Origin: Oligella urethralis DSM 7531
Lineage (GTDB): Bacteria > Pseudomonadota > Gammaproteobacteria > Burkholderiales > Burkholderiaceae_B
DNA: 64,000 nt
Assembly: GCF_000372065.1 (NCBI RefSeq)
Contig: NZ_AQVB01000006.1
Coordinates: 62,001 to 126,000 of the forward strand
Reading direction: 5' to 3'
Position numbers and translations under genes: made by a program. The notes under the pieces are model-generated. The model was not told the origin of the DNA. It did not search any database and was given only the letters and a program-made list of their open reading frames with translations. Positions 1 through 9,344 of this stretch are shown piece after piece (position 1 is the first letter of the stretch; the number at the start of each line of letters is the position of its first letter).

Positions 1-15
1 TTAAGTAGATAGATT

Positions 16-1314
16 ATGACTAGAAGTGGCTCATCTTCGGATAAGCATGTGAAGTGTTCTTTTTGCGGTAAAGGTGCAGATGAGGTTAGGCACCTTATCA
101 AAGGCATTAATAACTCTTATATTTGTGACGAGTGTATCTCAATGAGTAGCGATTTAATCGCTGATTCGGTACGTCAGACGGTCCATGATGATATGGCAAA
201 GGAGTTACCAACGCCGCAAGAGATTAAGGCCCATCTTGATCAGTACGTGATTGGTCAGGACAAGCCTAAGCGTAATTTGGCAGTCGCAGTTTATAACCAT
301 TATAAGCGGATTCGTCATCAGCAGAATCGCACCGAGGATGAGGTCGAATTGGCTAAGAGTAATATTCTCTTGATTGGACCTACCGGATCAGGTAAGACCT
401 TATTAGCTCAAACCATTTCACGCTTGTTGGATGTGCCTTTTGTGATGGCTGATGCGACCACCTTGACCGAGGCAGGCTATGTGGGTGAGGATGTGGAAAA
501 TATCATCACCAAGCTTTTACAAAATTGCGATTATGATGTAGAAAAAGCAGAGCGGGCGATTGTTTACATTGATGAGATCGATAAGATTACACGTAAGTCT
601 GAAAATCCTTCCATCACGCGTGATGTGTCAGGTGAGGGGGTACAACAAGCCTTACTTAAACTGATTGAGGGTACGGTTGCTTCGGTACCACCGCAGGGTG
701 GACGAAAACATCCTAATCAGGACTTTATTCAAGTGGATACGACTAATATCCTATTTATCGTTGGTGGTGCCTTTGATGGTCTTGATCGGGTGATTCAGAA
801 TCGTACCGAGGAGTCTGGTATTGGTTTTGGGGCGGCTGTTCACGCTAAGGAAGAGCGTGCGACCGGTGAGTTATTCCAGTTAGTTGAGCCTAGCGATATC
901 ATCAAGTTTGGCTTGATTCCTGAGTTGGTGGGTCGTTTGCCAGTGATTGCTGCCTTACAGGAATTGGATGAAGACGCCTTAGTACAGATTTTAACGCGTC
1001 CTAAAAACGCCATTATCAAGCAGTATCAGCATCTTTTCGCAATGGAGGGTGTTGAGCTTGAAGTGACGGATGAAGCGTTGACTGCCATTGCTAAGCGTGC
1101 GATTGAGCGCAAGACAGGCGCTCGTGGTCTACGCTCTATTGTTGAAAATAGCCTGTTGGATGTGATGTTTGACTTACCGTCTTATCAAGAAATTGCCAAA
1201 GTCATCTTGACTGAGGAGGCCGTGGCAGGTTCAGCTAAGCCAATATTGGTTAAGGGGCACCGTAATCTAGTCGCCGCTGACGATGTAGCTAGCTCAATCT
1301 CTGATGTATCGTAG
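16..1314 (+). CDS. clpX: ATP-dependent Clp protease ATP-binding subunit ClpX
   Basis: AAA+ unfoldase that recognises tagged substrates and threads them into the ClpP peptidase chamber in the cytoplasm. The 432-residue length is normal for the family. An N-terminal zinc-binding domain has four Cys (14, 17, 37, 40). Walker A GPTGSGKT lies at 121-128, the GYVG pore loop near 154-157, Walker B with DEID at 181-190, and a GARGLRS sensor-2 motif near the C-terminus. The ATG is 15 nt into the window, so the upstream region, where clpP would be expected in this family, is not visible. lon follows after about 115 nt on the same strand but has its own promoter-like site. Identification is secure. Confidence 0.98.
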   Translation: MTRSGSSSDKHVKCSFCGKGADEVRHLIKGINNSYICDECISMSSDLIADSVRQTVHDDMAKELPTPQEIKAHLDQYVIGQDKPKRNLAVAVYNHYKRIRHQQNRTEDEVELAKSNILLIGPTGSGKTLLAQTISRLLDVPFVMADATTLTEAGYVGEDVENIITKLLQNCDYDVEKAERAIVYIDEIDKITRKSENPSITRDVSGEGVQQALLKLIEGTVASVPPQGGRKHPNQDFIQVDTTNILFIVGGAFDGLDRVIQNRTEESGIGFGAAVHAKEERATGELFQLVEPSDIIKFGLIPELVGRLPVIAALQELDEDALVQILTRPKNAIIKQYQHLFAMEGVELEVTDEALTAIAKRAIERKTGARGLRSIVENSLLDVMFDLPSYQEIAKVILTEEAVAGSAKPILVKGHRNLVAADDVASSISDVS

Positions 1315-1366
1315 CGATAGCATATTACAAGTTTTTTAAAATTTGTTTGACAAACGCAGTTTGGGG

Positions 1367-1392
1367 CTTGAACTTTCATGTTTAAGCCCCAT
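1367..1392 (+). promoter_or_regulatory. Sigma-32 (heat-shock) promoter before lon
   Basis: CTTGAA at 1367-1372 and CCCCAT at 1387-1392 are separated by 14 nt, followed by TA. This matches the RpoH consensus (CTTGAA, 13-15 nt, CCCCAT-T). The expected transcript start near 1400 gives a leader of about 30 nt before the lon ATG at 1431. lon is a classical sigma-32 gene. GGGGCTT/AAGCCCC around the site also form an inverted repeat, but without a T-run it is a poor clpX terminator. Confidence 0.85.
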
Positions 1393-1430
1393 TATGTCTG
1401 AATAATAGTCTTTTGATGGGACAGGAATAT

Positions 1431-3935
1431 ATGTCAAATACTAATTTATTACCCGAGTCACCAATTACCTTGCCTTTGTTGCCATTGCGCGATGTGGTGA
1501 TTTTTCCACACATGGTGATCCCACTATTTGTTGGTCGCTCGCGTTCAATTGCAGCCTTAGAGGAGTCGGTGGCACATACGGATAAGCGTATAGTCTTGGT
1601 GGCTCAAAAGTCTGCTAATCAGGATGAGCCAGGCCCCGATGATATTTATCAGATGGGCGTGATTGCTAATGTATTGCAGCTATTGAAATTACCTGACGGT
1701 ACGGTAAAAGTCTTGGTTGAGGGGATTCAACGTGCGCATTTGCAATCGATTGACGATAGTCAGAGTTTTTTTGCGGCTGATGCCCTACCGGTGCTACCCG
1801 ACGAAGAGGAGCGCCCTGATCTTGAGGCCATGCGTCGCACCATCACAGAGCAATTTGAGCAATATGCCAAGTTTAATAAAAAGTTAGCGCCAGAGCTCGT
1901 GTCCTCAGTGGCTTCCACAACGGATGTACATCGCTTAGCCGATTTAATTGCTTCACACTTAGCAATGAAGCAAGAGCAAAAGCAAGAGGCTTTAGAGACC
2001 TTAGATGTTAATGCGCGTTTAGAGTTATTGCTGAACCATATCGAGAGTGAAATTGAAATTCTCCAGGTTGAGCGCCGAATCCGCAGTCGCGTTAAAAAGC
2101 AGATGGAAAAGAGTCAGCGTGACTACTATTTAAATGAGCAGGTCAAAGCCATTCAAAAGGAATTGGGCGAGGGCGAAGACGGTGCTGATATTGAAGAGTT
2201 GGAGCGCAAGATTGAAGCAGCGCGGATGCCGGCTGAAGCCCGCAAAAAGGCTGAGGGTGAATTAAAGAAATTGCGTCTGATGTCACCGATGTCGGCTGAG
2301 GCGGGTGTGGTTCGTAATTACATCGAGACCTTAGTTGGCTTACCTTGGAAAAAGCGCAGCAAAATTAATACCTCCTTAGCTGATGCGCAGGCAGTGCTCG
2401 ATGCGGATCATGCTGGTTTAGAGCGTGTCAAAGAGCGTATTTTAGAGTATCTCGCAGTACAACAACGGGTGGATAAAATTAAGGCGCCGATTTTGTGTTT
2501 GGTTGGTCCTCCGGGTGTAGGTAAAACCTCCTTAGGCCAATCCATCGCCAAGGCGACTAACCGTAAGTATGTGCGGATGGCACTCGGTGGTGTGCGTGAT
2601 GAGGCGGAAATCCGTGGACACCGTCGTACCTATATTGGTGCGATGCCGGGTAAAATTCTGCAAAATATGAGCAAGGTGGGTGTACGTAATCCCTTATTTT
2701 TATTGGATGAGATTGATAAGATGGGGATGGACTTCCGTGGTGACCCGTCCTCAGCCTTATTAGAGGTATTGGATCCCGAGCAAAACCACACCTTTCAAGA
2801 TCACTATGCCGAAGTGGATTACGATTTGTCCGATGTGATGTTCGTAGCCACGAGTAATACGCTGAATATCCCACCGGCCTTATTAGACCGGATGGAGGTG
2901 ATCCGTCTTTCAGGTTATACCGAAGATGAAAAAGTGGCCATCGCAAGCAATCACTTGATTCCTAAGCTGATGACGAATAACGGTCTTAATGATGGCGAAC
3001 TCCGTATTGAGGAATCGGCTATCCGTGATGTGGTGCGATACTACACGCGTGAAGCGGGTGTACGTTCATTGGAGCGCGAGATTGGTAAGATTTGCCGCAA
3101 GGTGGTTAAGCAAATTGTGAGTGCTGAGGCTAAAGCTAAGAGCACCGCGACAGCCGCCAAAAAAGCGACGAAGGCAGCTGCTAAAAAAGCAGCTAGACCT
3201 CAGGCTATTGTGGTGACAGCGGATAACTTATCTGATTTCTTAGGCGTAAGACGCTTTAGCTTTGGTTTGGCCGAAGCTGAGAATCAAGTAGGTCAGGTCA
3301 CTGGTTTGGCTTGGACTGAGGTGGGCGGTGATTTACTGACCATTGAGGTTGCTGTGGTTAATGGCAAGGGTCAAATTCAGCATACCGGTTCTTTAGGTAA
3401 TGTCATGAAGGAGTCCATGCAGGCCGCCCGTACCGTGGTCAGAGCGCGTGCGCAACGCTTAGGTTTTGCGGATGGCATTTTCTCTAAAAAGGATATTCAT
3501 ATCCATGTGCCAGAGGGAGCCACACCAAAAGACGGTCCTTCCGCTGGTATTGCCATTACTACCGCCTTGGTTTCTGCGCTCTCCGGTATCCCGGTGCGTG
3601 CTGATGTGGCAATGACTGGTGAGGTCACCTTGCGCGGTGAGGTACTAGCCATTGGTGGTCTTAAGGAAAAGCTCTTGGCAGCCTTGCGTGGCGGCATTAA
3701 GAAGGTGCTGATTCCTCAGGAAAATGTTAAGGATCTGCAGGAGATCCCTGACAATGTGAAAAGTGGTTTAGAGATCATTCCAGTTAAGTGGATTGATCAG
3801 GTGCTTGAGGAGGCCCTTGAGTATATGCCGACCCCTTTAAGTGATGAGGAGATTGAGCAGTTGGCCGCTGAGGCCGCAGCGAGTGCTAAGGTCAGTGGTG
3901 CGACAGATGATGCGGAGACGAAGTTAAAGCATTAA
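1431..3935 (+). CDS. lon: ATP-dependent Lon protease (LonA)
   Basis: Cytoplasmic AAA+ serine protease degrading misfolded and regulatory proteins. The ATG at 1431 is preferred because AGGA lies 4 nt upstream (1423-1426) and the protein then begins [10 protein letters not shown], as in related Lon proteins; TTG 1413 and ATG 1416 are also in frame. The order is an N-terminal substrate domain, coiled coil, Walker A GPPGVGKT at 359-366, and a protease domain with the DGPSAG motif (catalytic Ser704) and Lys747. The Ser-Lys spacing of 43 equals that of the E. coli enzyme. A Lys/Ala-rich stretch at about 567-590 sits between the AAA+ and protease domains. The length is 834 residues. A heat-shock promoter precedes it and a bidirectional terminator follows. 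Confidence 0.98.
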   Translation: MSNTNLLPESPITLPLLPLRDVVIFPHMVIPLFVGRSRSIAALEESVAHTDKRIVLVAQKSANQDEPGPDDIYQMGVIANVLQLLKLPDGTVKVLVEGIQRAHLQSIDDSQSFFAADALPVLPDEEERPDLEAMRRTITEQFEQYAKFNKKLAPELVSSVASTTDVHRLADLIASHLAMKQEQKQEALETLDVNARLELLLNHIESEIEILQVERRIRSRVKKQMEKSQRDYYLNEQVKAIQKELGEGEDGADIEELERKIEAARMPAEARKKAEGELKKLRLMSPMSAEAGVVRNYIETLVGLPWKKRSKINTSLADAQAVLDADHAGLERVKERILEYLAVQQRVDKIKAPILCLVGPPGVGKTSLGQSIAKATNRKYVRMALGGVRDEAEIRGHRRTYIGAMPGKILQNMSKVGVRNPLFLLDEIDKMGMDFRGDPSSALLEVLDPEQNHTFQDHYAEVDYDLSDVMFVATSNTLNIPPALLDRMEVIRLSGYTEDEKVAIASNHLIPKLMTNNGLNDGELRIEESAIRDVVRYYTREAGVRSLEREIGKICRKVVKQIVSAEAKAKSTATAAKKATKAAAKKAARPQAIVVTADNLSDFLGVRRFSFGLAEAENQVGQVTGLAWTEVGGDLLTIEVAVVNGKGQIQHTGSLGNVMKESMQAARTVVRARAQRLGFADGIFSKKDIHIHVPEGATPKDGPSAGIAITTALVSALSGIPVRADVAMTGEVTLRGEVLAIGGLKEKLLAALRGGIKKVLIPQENVKDLQEIPDNVKSGLEIIPVKWIDQVLEEALEYMPTPLSDEEIEQLAAEAAASAKVSGATDDAETKLKH

Positions 3936-3954
3936 TGCCTCACTGATAGGGTTA

Positions 3955-3991
3955 AAAGGTCGAGCGAATCATTTTCCTCGACCTTTAATTT
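3955..3991. terminator. Bidirectional terminator between lon and the convergent gene
   Basis: AAAGGTCGAG (3955-3964) pairs with CTCGACCTTT (3977-3986) around a 12-nt loop. A T-rich stretch follows on the + strand and an A-run precedes it, so it can end both lon and the minus-strand gene that stops at 4000. Confidence 0.85.
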
Positions 3992-3999
3992 TTGCAGAG

Positions 4000-4701
4000 T
4001 TATTGTGGGGCAGGGAAGCTGCTAGAGCTGCGGATATTCGAGCTACCGCTGGTATTGTTGTTAATAATCGGCGCTGGAAAGGAGCGATTGCCCGTTGGTG
4101 CCACGCTAGGTGCCGGGGCAGGGCGGGTTAAATCGGAAATCGCTGCTTGGTTATTAGGGCTGACAGGTGCCGGAAAGCTAGTTGAGCCGCCGCTATCCCG
4201 GTCAGGGAATGTTGGCTCAACGATAATCGGTTGTGGGAAGCTACCTTGCTGGCCGCTATCACCAGTATCCGAGTAGGATTGCTCATTGGGTGCGGTCACT
4301 ACTGGCGAGCCTTGTGGGCTAGGTGGTGCTTGTGGTACTGGGGGCACGGCATTTTGCAAATGTGGGTTGTCATGAATTAACTGACCTGGTGTGCCCATGA
4401 GCTCGGCCTCATCATCGCTCGTTTCTTGCTCTGCTGCTTCCTCAGCTTGCTCTGCACTTGCAGGCGCAGTGACGAGGCTGTTCATCGGGTTTTCTGCTGC
4501 GGCTTCATCGGCTTCAGCTGGGCTAGTGTCATCCGCTGCTGCACTAGGAGCGTTTGCTTGCTCAACGGTGGTTTCGATTGCAGGCTCTTGATTGTATTTA
4601 GGGGCGCGATTCAGAACCCTATAAAAAGAGCTTAAAATAAAAAGAATAATTAAGGCTGAGATGCCGAGTAAGACAAGGGTGGATAGCGATTTTTTCATCA
4701 T
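4000..4701 (-). CDS. Membrane-anchored Pro/Ala-rich protein with SFPAP repeats
   Basis: I do not recognise this 233-residue protein. It starts with two Lys and a hydrophobic segment at about 7-27 (LSTLVLLGISALIILFIL), then a Tyr-containing juxtamembrane stretch. The rest is an Ala/Glu-rich region and a Pro/Ser/Asn-rich tail, compatible with a single-pass protein whose disordered domain faces the periplasm. The motif S-F-P-[AQ]-P occurs four times in the C-terminal half, the last at the very end, about 20-40 residues apart. The start is ATG 4701 or the adjacent ATG 4698; neither has a convincing ribosome-binding site. It lies convergent to lon and divergent from thrS. No catalytic motif is visible. 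Reality as a gene is supported by its terminators on both sides and its coherent low-complexity architecture. Confidence 0.6.
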   Translation of the reverse strand: MMKKSLSTLVLLGISALIILFILSSFYRVLNRAPKYNQEPAIETTVEQANAPSAAADDTSPAEADEAAAENPMNSLVTAPASAEQAEEAAEQETSDDEAELMGTPGQLIHDNPHLQNAVPPVPQAPPSPQGSPVVTAPNEQSYSDTGDSGQQGSFPQPIIVEPTFPDRDSGGSTSFPAPVSPNNQAAISDLTRPAPAPSVAPTGNRSFPAPIINNNTSGSSNIRSSSSFPAPQ

Positions 4702-4710
4702 GCATTAAGT

Positions 4711-4737
4711 AAAAAATCGCCGGCATGCAGAGCCGGC
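4711..4737 (-). terminator. Terminator-like hairpin in the leader of the SFPAP gene
   Basis: On the minus strand GCCGGC (4737-4732), a 7-nt loop, GCCGGC (4724-4719), then GA and six T (4716-4711) form an intrinsic terminator only about 10 nt before the minus-strand start codon at 4701. No minus-strand gene lies between it and thrS, so it could be a leader attenuator rather than an ordinary gene end. Confidence 0.55.
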
Positions 4738-4873
4738 TAATCGATTGAATTATAGTTGGATTTTAGCATACTCGTCGCATTCAATCGCTAAATCACGCGT
4801 TCCCGCAGCACAGTGCTGGACTAAGGAAAATAGCGTATTAACAGCCTTTAGGTTTAAAATTCTCTAGTTTAAG

Positions 4874-4882
4874 TGTTAAAAT
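4874..4882 (+). promoter_or_regulatory. Extended -10 promoter candidate for thrS
   Basis: TGTTAAAAT has a TGn extension (4874-4876) and a TAAAAT hexamer (4877-4882). A weak TTTAAA lies 18 nt upstream. The leader to the thrS ATG at 4966 would be about 75 nt and contains GATCC (4905-4909) / GGATC (4926-4930) flanked by GCGAA / TTCGC. Confidence 0.45.
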
Positions 4883-4965
4883 AGCGAGTGCTAATTTGTG
4901 CGAAGATCCTTTTTCTTTGCGGCGCGGATCCTTTGTGTTCGCGTTTTTGTGTTTTAAGGTTCATA

Positions 4966-6924
4966 ATGATTCATATAAGCTTACCCGACGGTTCTATCAA
5001 ACAGTTTGAGCAACCCGTTACTGTGCATGAGGTCGCTGCCTCTATCGGCTCTGGTCTAGCCAAGGCCGCCTTGGCCGGTAAAATTACCCCTAGCGCTGAG
5101 CAGCAGACGAGCAAGACGGAGAGCGAAGGCCGTTTAGTTGATACCAGTTATGTGATCGACGAGGATGTGGCCTTATCGATTATTACGGCCAAGGATGCAG
5201 AGGGTTTGGACATTATCCGTCACTCGACTGCGCATTTGATGGCCTATGCAGTACAAGAGCTCTATCCTGAAGCACAGGTGACCATTGGTCCCGTCATTGA
5301 TAATGGCTTCTATTATGATTTTGCTTATGAGCGTCCTTTTACGCCTGAGGATCTAGCAAAGATTGAAAAGAAAATGCACGAGCTCGCTACCAAGGATGAG
5401 GTGGTGACGCGTGAGCTTTGGGATCGCCAAGAGGCGGTAAGTTTTTTTAAGAGCATCGGTGAGGACTATAAGGCTGAGATTATTGCTTCGATTCCTAGCG
5501 ATGAGCCGATTTCTTTATACCGTGAGGGTGAGTTTATCGACTTATGTCGTGGTCCGCACGTACCTTCAACTGGTAAGCTCAAAGTCTTTAAGTTGATGAA
5601 GGTGGCTGGCGCTTACTGGCGTGGTGACTCGAATAACGAGATGTTACAGCGCATTTATGGTACCGCCTGGGCGACGAAGCAGGATCAGGATAATTACTTG
5701 CAAATGCTTGAAGAGGCCGAAAAGCGCGATCATCGTAAATTAGGCCGTGAGTTGGACTTATTCCACTTCCAAGACGAGGCGCCAGGACTGATTTTCTGGC
5801 ACGCCAAGGGTTGGCAAATCTGGCAGCAGGTCGAGCAGTACATGCGTCGTGTTTACGTGGATAATGGCTACCAAGAGGTGAAGGCACCGCAGATTCTTGA
5901 TGTCTCACTGTGGAAAAAGACTGGTCACTGGGACAACTATCAGGATAATATGTTCACCACCGAGTCGGAGAACCGTGTCTACGGATTAAAGCCGATGAAC
6001 TGTCCGGGCCATGTGCAGATTTTTAATTCAGGCTTACACTCCTATCGTGAGTTACCGATTCGCTATGGTGAGTTCGGTCAATGTCACCGTAATGAGCCCT
6101 CTGGCTCACTGCACGGTTTGATGCGGGTGCGCGGCTTTACCCAGGATGACGGGCATATTTTCTGTACTGAGGAGCAGTTGCAGGAGGAATGTGCTAAGTT
6201 TACCGAATTGCTGCAGCAGGTTTACCGTGATTTTGGCTTTACCGAGGTATTATTTAAGGTAGCAACACGACCTGAAAAGCGTATTGGTAGCGATGAGGTA
6301 TGGGATAAGTCCGAAGCGGCCTTGATGGAGAGTTTAAAGAAATCCGGTTGTGAGTTTGAAATTTCACCGGGTGAGGGCGCTTTCTACGGTCCTAAGATTG
6401 AGTATACACTGAGAGATGCTATCGGTCGTCACTGGCAGTGCGGTACAATTCAGGTAGACTTCTCCATGCCTAAGCGTTTGGGTGCGGAGTTTGTGGCTGC
6501 CGATGATACGCGCCAGACCCCGGTGATGCTACACCGTGCTATCCTAGGTTCTTTAGAGCGCTTTATTGGGATGTTGATTGAGCATTATGCCGGTGCCATG
6601 CCACCGTGGTTGGCCCCTGAGCATGTTCGGGTCTGTACCATTTCAGGTCAGTACGATGACTATGCCATGGCAGTGGTAGCACGTCTCAAGGACATGGGTT
6701 TCCGTGCCTCGGCGGATATTCGTAACGAGAAAATCAACAAAAAAGTGCGTGAAAATGCCATGCAAAAAATCCCTTATATTTTAGTGGTAGGGGAAAAAGA
6801 ACGAGACGAGGGTACCGTCTCTGTACGTGCCCGCGGTAACCACAATTTAGGTGTGATGCCGGTCGAAGATTTTATTCAGCGATTAGCTGATGATATTGCT
6901 TTAAAGCGTGATGTGACCGTTTAA
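4966..6924 (+). CDS. thrS: Threonyl-tRNA synthetase
   Basis: Class II aminoacyl-tRNA synthetase charging tRNA-Thr, with an N-terminal TGS domain and an editing domain. The ATG at 4966 is chosen: AAGG lies 6 nt upstream (4956-4959) and the protein then begins [10 protein letters not shown], the normal TGS start. The 26 extra in-frame codons upstream are Cys/Leu-rich and not conserved-looking. The length is 652 residues. Editing-site HxxxH is at 86-90, with Cys194 and His198. The catalytic zinc Cys is 346 in MNCPGH. infC follows 40 nt downstream, the usual thrS-infC pairing. The leader can fold, which is compatible with the translational autoregulation known for thrS of enterobacteria, but that is inference. 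Confidence 0.97.
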   Translation: MIHISLPDGSIKQFEQPVTVHEVAASIGSGLAKAALAGKITPSAEQQTSKTESEGRLVDTSYVIDEDVALSIITAKDAEGLDIIRHSTAHLMAYAVQELYPEAQVTIGPVIDNGFYYDFAYERPFTPEDLAKIEKKMHELATKDEVVTRELWDRQEAVSFFKSIGEDYKAEIIASIPSDEPISLYREGEFIDLCRGPHVPSTGKLKVFKLMKVAGAYWRGDSNNEMLQRIYGTAWATKQDQDNYLQMLEEAEKRDHRKLGRELDLFHFQDEAPGLIFWHAKGWQIWQQVEQYMRRVYVDNGYQEVKAPQILDVSLWKKTGHWDNYQDNMFTTESENRVYGLKPMNCPGHVQIFNSGLHSYRELPIRYGEFGQCHRNEPSGSLHGLMRVRGFTQDDGHIFCTEEQLQEECAKFTELLQQVYRDFGFTEVLFKVATRPEKRIGSDEVWDKSEAALMESLKKSGCEFEISPGEGAFYGPKIEYTLRDAIGRHWQCGTIQVDFSMPKRLGAEFVAADDTRQTPVMLHRAILGSLERFIGMLIEHYAGAMPPWLAPEHVRVCTISGQYDDYAMAVVARLKDMGFRASADIRNEKINKKVRENAMQKIPYILVVGEKERDEGTVSVRARGNHNLGVMPVEDFIQRLADDIALKRDVTV

Positions 6925-6951
6925 AGCAGCTAGTTTAATTAATAACGTATT

Positions 6952-6967
6952 AGGAGATATTAATATC
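6952..6967 (+). promoter_or_regulatory. Ribosome-binding site and AUC start codon of infC
   Basis: AGGAGA at 6952-6957 is 7 nt from ATC at 6965-6967, which opens the frame of IF3 ([17 protein letters not shown]). No ATG, GTG or TTG exists in frame until 7073, well inside the conserved N-terminal domain. ATT at 6959 is in frame but only 1 nt from the Shine-Dalgarno sequence. Rare AUU/AUC starts are the basis of IF3 autoregulation in known systems. Confidence 0.85.
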
Positions 6968-7489
6968 GCAACTGATAAACAACACCGCACCAATACGGAT
7001 ATTCGTGCCCCTGAGGTTCGTTTAATTGACGTTGAAGGTGAGCAGTTAGGCATTGTTAAGATTCAAGAGGCATTGCGCCAGGCCGAAGAGGTCGGTTTAG
7101 ATTTAGTGGAAATTTCACCAAATGCTAAGCCCCCCGTTTGTCGTCTGATGGACTATGGTAAGTTCCGTTATCAAGAACAAAAGCGTCAACAAGAAGCCCG
7201 CGCCAAGCAGAAAGTAATTCAACTCAAAGAGGTTAAGTTCCGTCCGGCAACGGATGAGGGCGACTTTCAGGTTAAATTACGTAATGTCAAACGTTTCTTA
7301 ACAGATGGTGATAAGGTCAAAGTAAGCCTTCGCTTCCGTGGCCGCGAGATGGCGCATCAGGAGCTGGGTTTACAAATGTTGCACCGAGTGCGTGATGAGG
7401 TGGTTGATCTTGGTACACCAGAATCGATGCCCAAATTAGAAGGGCGTCAGATGGTGATGATCCTAAGCCCAGGTGGCGCTAAGAAGTAG
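6965..7489 (+). CDS. infC: Translation initiation factor IF-3
   Basis: Binds the 30S subunit, prevents premature 50S joining and proofreads the start codon. The gene is 174 codons if begun at ATC 6965. The N-domain ([19 protein letters not shown]), Lys/Arg linker ([16 protein letters not shown]) and C-domain ([18 protein letters not shown]) are all complete only with that start. The first in-frame ATG at 7073 would remove about 36 conserved residues. In related genomes rpmI and rplT normally follow; here a strong terminator and gshB follow instead, so L35 and L20 must be encoded elsewhere. Function is secure; the start codon is a well-supported inference. Confidence 0.96.
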   Translation: MATDKQHRTNTDIRAPEVRLIDVEGEQLGIVKIQEALRQAEEVGLDLVEISPNAKPPVCRLMDYGKFRYQEQKRQQEARAKQKVIQLKEVKFRPATDEGDFQVKLRNVKRFLTDGDKVKVSLRFRGREMAHQELGLQMLHRVRDEVVDLGTPESMPKLEGRQMVMILSPGGAKK

Positions 7490-7553
7490 TTTAGCGTTTA
7501 GCTTTAATGCTGCCGACATTAAGCTATCTTGTCACAAGCGATTTTATGCGATT

Positions 7554-7599
7554 AGCCCTAGTCCCTACGTATTTTGTTAGGGACTAAGGCTTATTTTTT
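7554..7599 (+). terminator. Intrinsic terminator after infC
   Basis: TAGTCCCTA (7559-7567) pairs with TAGGGACTA (7578-7586). The stem is extended by AGCC/GGCT and followed by TTATTTTTT. It ends the thrS-infC transcript. Confidence 0.9.
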
Positions 7600-7634
7600 G
7601 CTATCCGCTTTTATAAGCGATTTGAGGACGAATT

Positions 7635-8594
7635 GTGCATATTTTATTTATTATTGACCCGATTGAGAAATTAAGCGCTTATAAAGACAGTTCTGTTGCC
7701 ATGATGCGGGCGTTATTGGCGCGTGGTCATCAGCTAAGCTATTGTTTACAAGGTGATTTATACCTACTTAATGGTAAGGTCTTGACCTCAGCCCAAGGCA
7801 TAGAGATTCCTGCGGATGCAGATTTGCATCAAGCACATTGGTGGCGTCTTAGCGGCTCAAGGGTAGAAGCTGAGCTGGCTCAGTTTGATGCTGTCTTAAT
7901 GCGTAAGGATCCGCCTTTTGATTTAGAGTATTTATATAGTACGCATCTTTTTGATTTGGCGGCAGCGCAGGGAGCACGTATTTTCAATAGCGGTTCGGCT
8001 TTGCGTAATCATCCCGAGAAGTTAGCAATTGCTGAATTTCCAGAGTACACCGCAGCGACCCTAGTGAGTCGCTCGATGGATCGTTTACGTGCTTTTTATG
8101 ATGAGCATCAGGATATCGTGATTAAGCCCTTGGATGGCATGGGCGGGAGCGGTATTTTCCGAGTCAAGCCAAATGACGGTAATTTTAGTACGATGATCGA
8201 AATGCTGACTGTTAATGGCGCGCAGAGCATTATGGCGCAGCAATTTATTCCTGCCATTAGCGAGGGTGATAAGCGTATTCTTATTATTAACGGGGAGCCG
8301 ATTCCCTATGTGTTGGCACGTATTCCCAAAGCTGGCGAGCATCGCGGTAATTTAGCAGCCGGTGGACGTGGTGTGGCGCAACCGATAAGTGAGCATGATA
8401 GGGCCATGGCCAAGGATGTGGCTAAACGTCTGCATGGTCGGGGTTTATTCCTGATCGGTCTAGATGTGATCGGTAAGCATATCACGGAGATTAATGTTAC
8501 TAGTCCAACGTGTTTTGTTGAAATTACGGAGCAGACAGATTTCCACGTGGGCAATCATTTTGCCGAGCAATTGGAACAAGTCCTATCATCCTAA
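7635..8594 (+). CDS. gshB: Glutathione synthetase
   Basis: ATP-grasp ligase joining gamma-glutamylcysteine and glycine to make glutathione in the cytoplasm. The start is GTG 7635, with GAGGA 6 nt upstream (7624-7628). The length of 319 residues is typical. The N-terminus (FIIDPIEKLSAYKDSS) and the ATP-grasp region (IVIKPLDGMGGSGIF) are characteristic, as is the C-terminal EINVTSPTCFVE motif. It heads a cluster with the PTS genes, 10 nt before the EIIA gene, an order conserved in Betaproteobacteria. Confidence 0.97.
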   Translation: MHILFIIDPIEKLSAYKDSSVAMMRALLARGHQLSYCLQGDLYLLNGKVLTSAQGIEIPADADLHQAHWWRLSGSRVEAELAQFDAVLMRKDPPFDLEYLYSTHLFDLAAAQGARIFNSGSALRNHPEKLAIAEFPEYTAATLVSRSMDRLRAFYDEHQDIVIKPLDGMGGSGIFRVKPNDGNFSTMIEMLTVNGAQSIMAQQFIPAISEGDKRILIINGEPIPYVLARIPKAGEHRGNLAAGGRGVAQPISEHDRAMAKDVAKRLHGRGLFLIGLDVIGKHITEINVTSPTCFVEITEQTDFHVGNHFAEQLEQVLSS

Positions 8595-8604
8595 GAGGTA
8601 TCTT

Positions 8605-9012
8605 ATGGTTCGTATTGCGATCGTTGCCCATGAGCCCATGGCATCGGCCTTGATGGATGTGGCTTTGCATGTATTTCCTGAAACCACAGATATTTATCCT
8701 TTTGATATTCAGGCAAATTGCTGCCCAGATGCCGTCAGTGAGCTGATTTTTGATGCGCTTTATGATATGGATGTGCGCAAGGTCTTGATTTTGACTGATT
8801 TATGCGGTGCCACACCAGCTAATATCGCCGTGCGGATTGCTAGTAAGTTAAATGAGCATGCAGTACCCACTGAGTTACTCGGGGGGGTAAATGCCGGCAT
8901 GGTCCTATCAGCGATTGCCTATCGGGCACATGCGTTGCCCGAACTTACGCAAAAGGTGATTGAGGGTGGTATTAAGAGTATTCGTAGTTTGGTTGAGGCC
9001 AGAGCCGATTAA
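8605..9012 (+). CDS. PTS EIIA component, mannose-family type
   Basis: Small phosphocarrier of 135 residues accepting phosphate from HPr on His9 (motif VAHEPMA). The start at ATG 8605 is supported by AGAGG at 8594-8598; in-frame codons upstream lie inside gshB. The fold signature includes the DLCGATPANIA stretch and the GGVNAGMV segment typical of the ManX A-domain. No EIIB or EIIC genes are nearby, so with HPr and EI it probably forms a regulatory rather than a sugar-importing chain. In related Betaproteobacteria this protein is annotated as a PTS fructose-family IIA component; the true target is unknown. Confidence 0.9.
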   Translation: MVRIAIVAHEPMASALMDVALHVFPETTDIYPFDIQANCCPDAVSELIFDALYDMDVRKVLILTDLCGATPANIAVRIASKLNEHAVPTELLGGVNAGMVLSAIAYRAHALPELTQKVIEGGIKSIRSLVEARAD

Positions 9013-9038
9013 TTGATTTTCACAAGCGAATCGTAACT

Positions 9039-9308
9039 ATGCAGACAGTTGATATTGTTATTAGTAATAAATTAGGATTACACGCCAGAGCCGCGGCTAA
9101 ATTGACGCAATTGGCATCGAGCTTTAATAGTGAGGTTTTTATTCGTCGTGGCGAGCTACGAGTGAATGCTAAAAGCATTATGGGAGTGATGATGTTAGCA
9201 GCGGGTAAGGGCGTGACCATCACGCTAGAGGTCGAAGGTGAGGATGCTGAGACTGCTGTGAGCGCGATTAAGCAGCTATTTGATGATAAATTCGGCGAAG
9301 GTGAATAG
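9039..9308 (+). CDS. ptsH: Phosphocarrier protein HPr
   Basis: An 89-residue carrier between enzyme I and EIIA. His15 lies in the active-site motif LGLHARAA. Ser46 in NAKSIMGVMM is at the position phosphorylated by HPr kinase where that enzyme exists; no hprK is in this window. It sits between the EIIA gene (26 nt upstream) and ptsI (36 nt downstream), so co-transcription is likely. Confidence 0.97.
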   Translation: MQTVDIVISNKLGLHARAAAKLTQLASSFNSEVFIRRGELRVNAKSIMGVMMLAAGKGVTITLEVEGEDAETAVSAIKQLFDDKFGEGE

Positions 9309-9344
9309 TCCTATGGTAGTTAAAAGCATCGTGCAGGAGTTTTA

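Noticed and set aside
1363-1390. GGGGCTT/AAGCCCC inverted repeat as the clpX terminator
   Set aside because: No T-run follows, and both arms coincide with the sigma-32 promoter elements of lon, which explain the sequence better.
2557-2946. Long open frame on the minus strand inside lon
   Set aside because: It is antisense to the conserved AAA+ domain, has no ribosome-binding site and resembles no family; many similar shadow frames occur opposite other genes.
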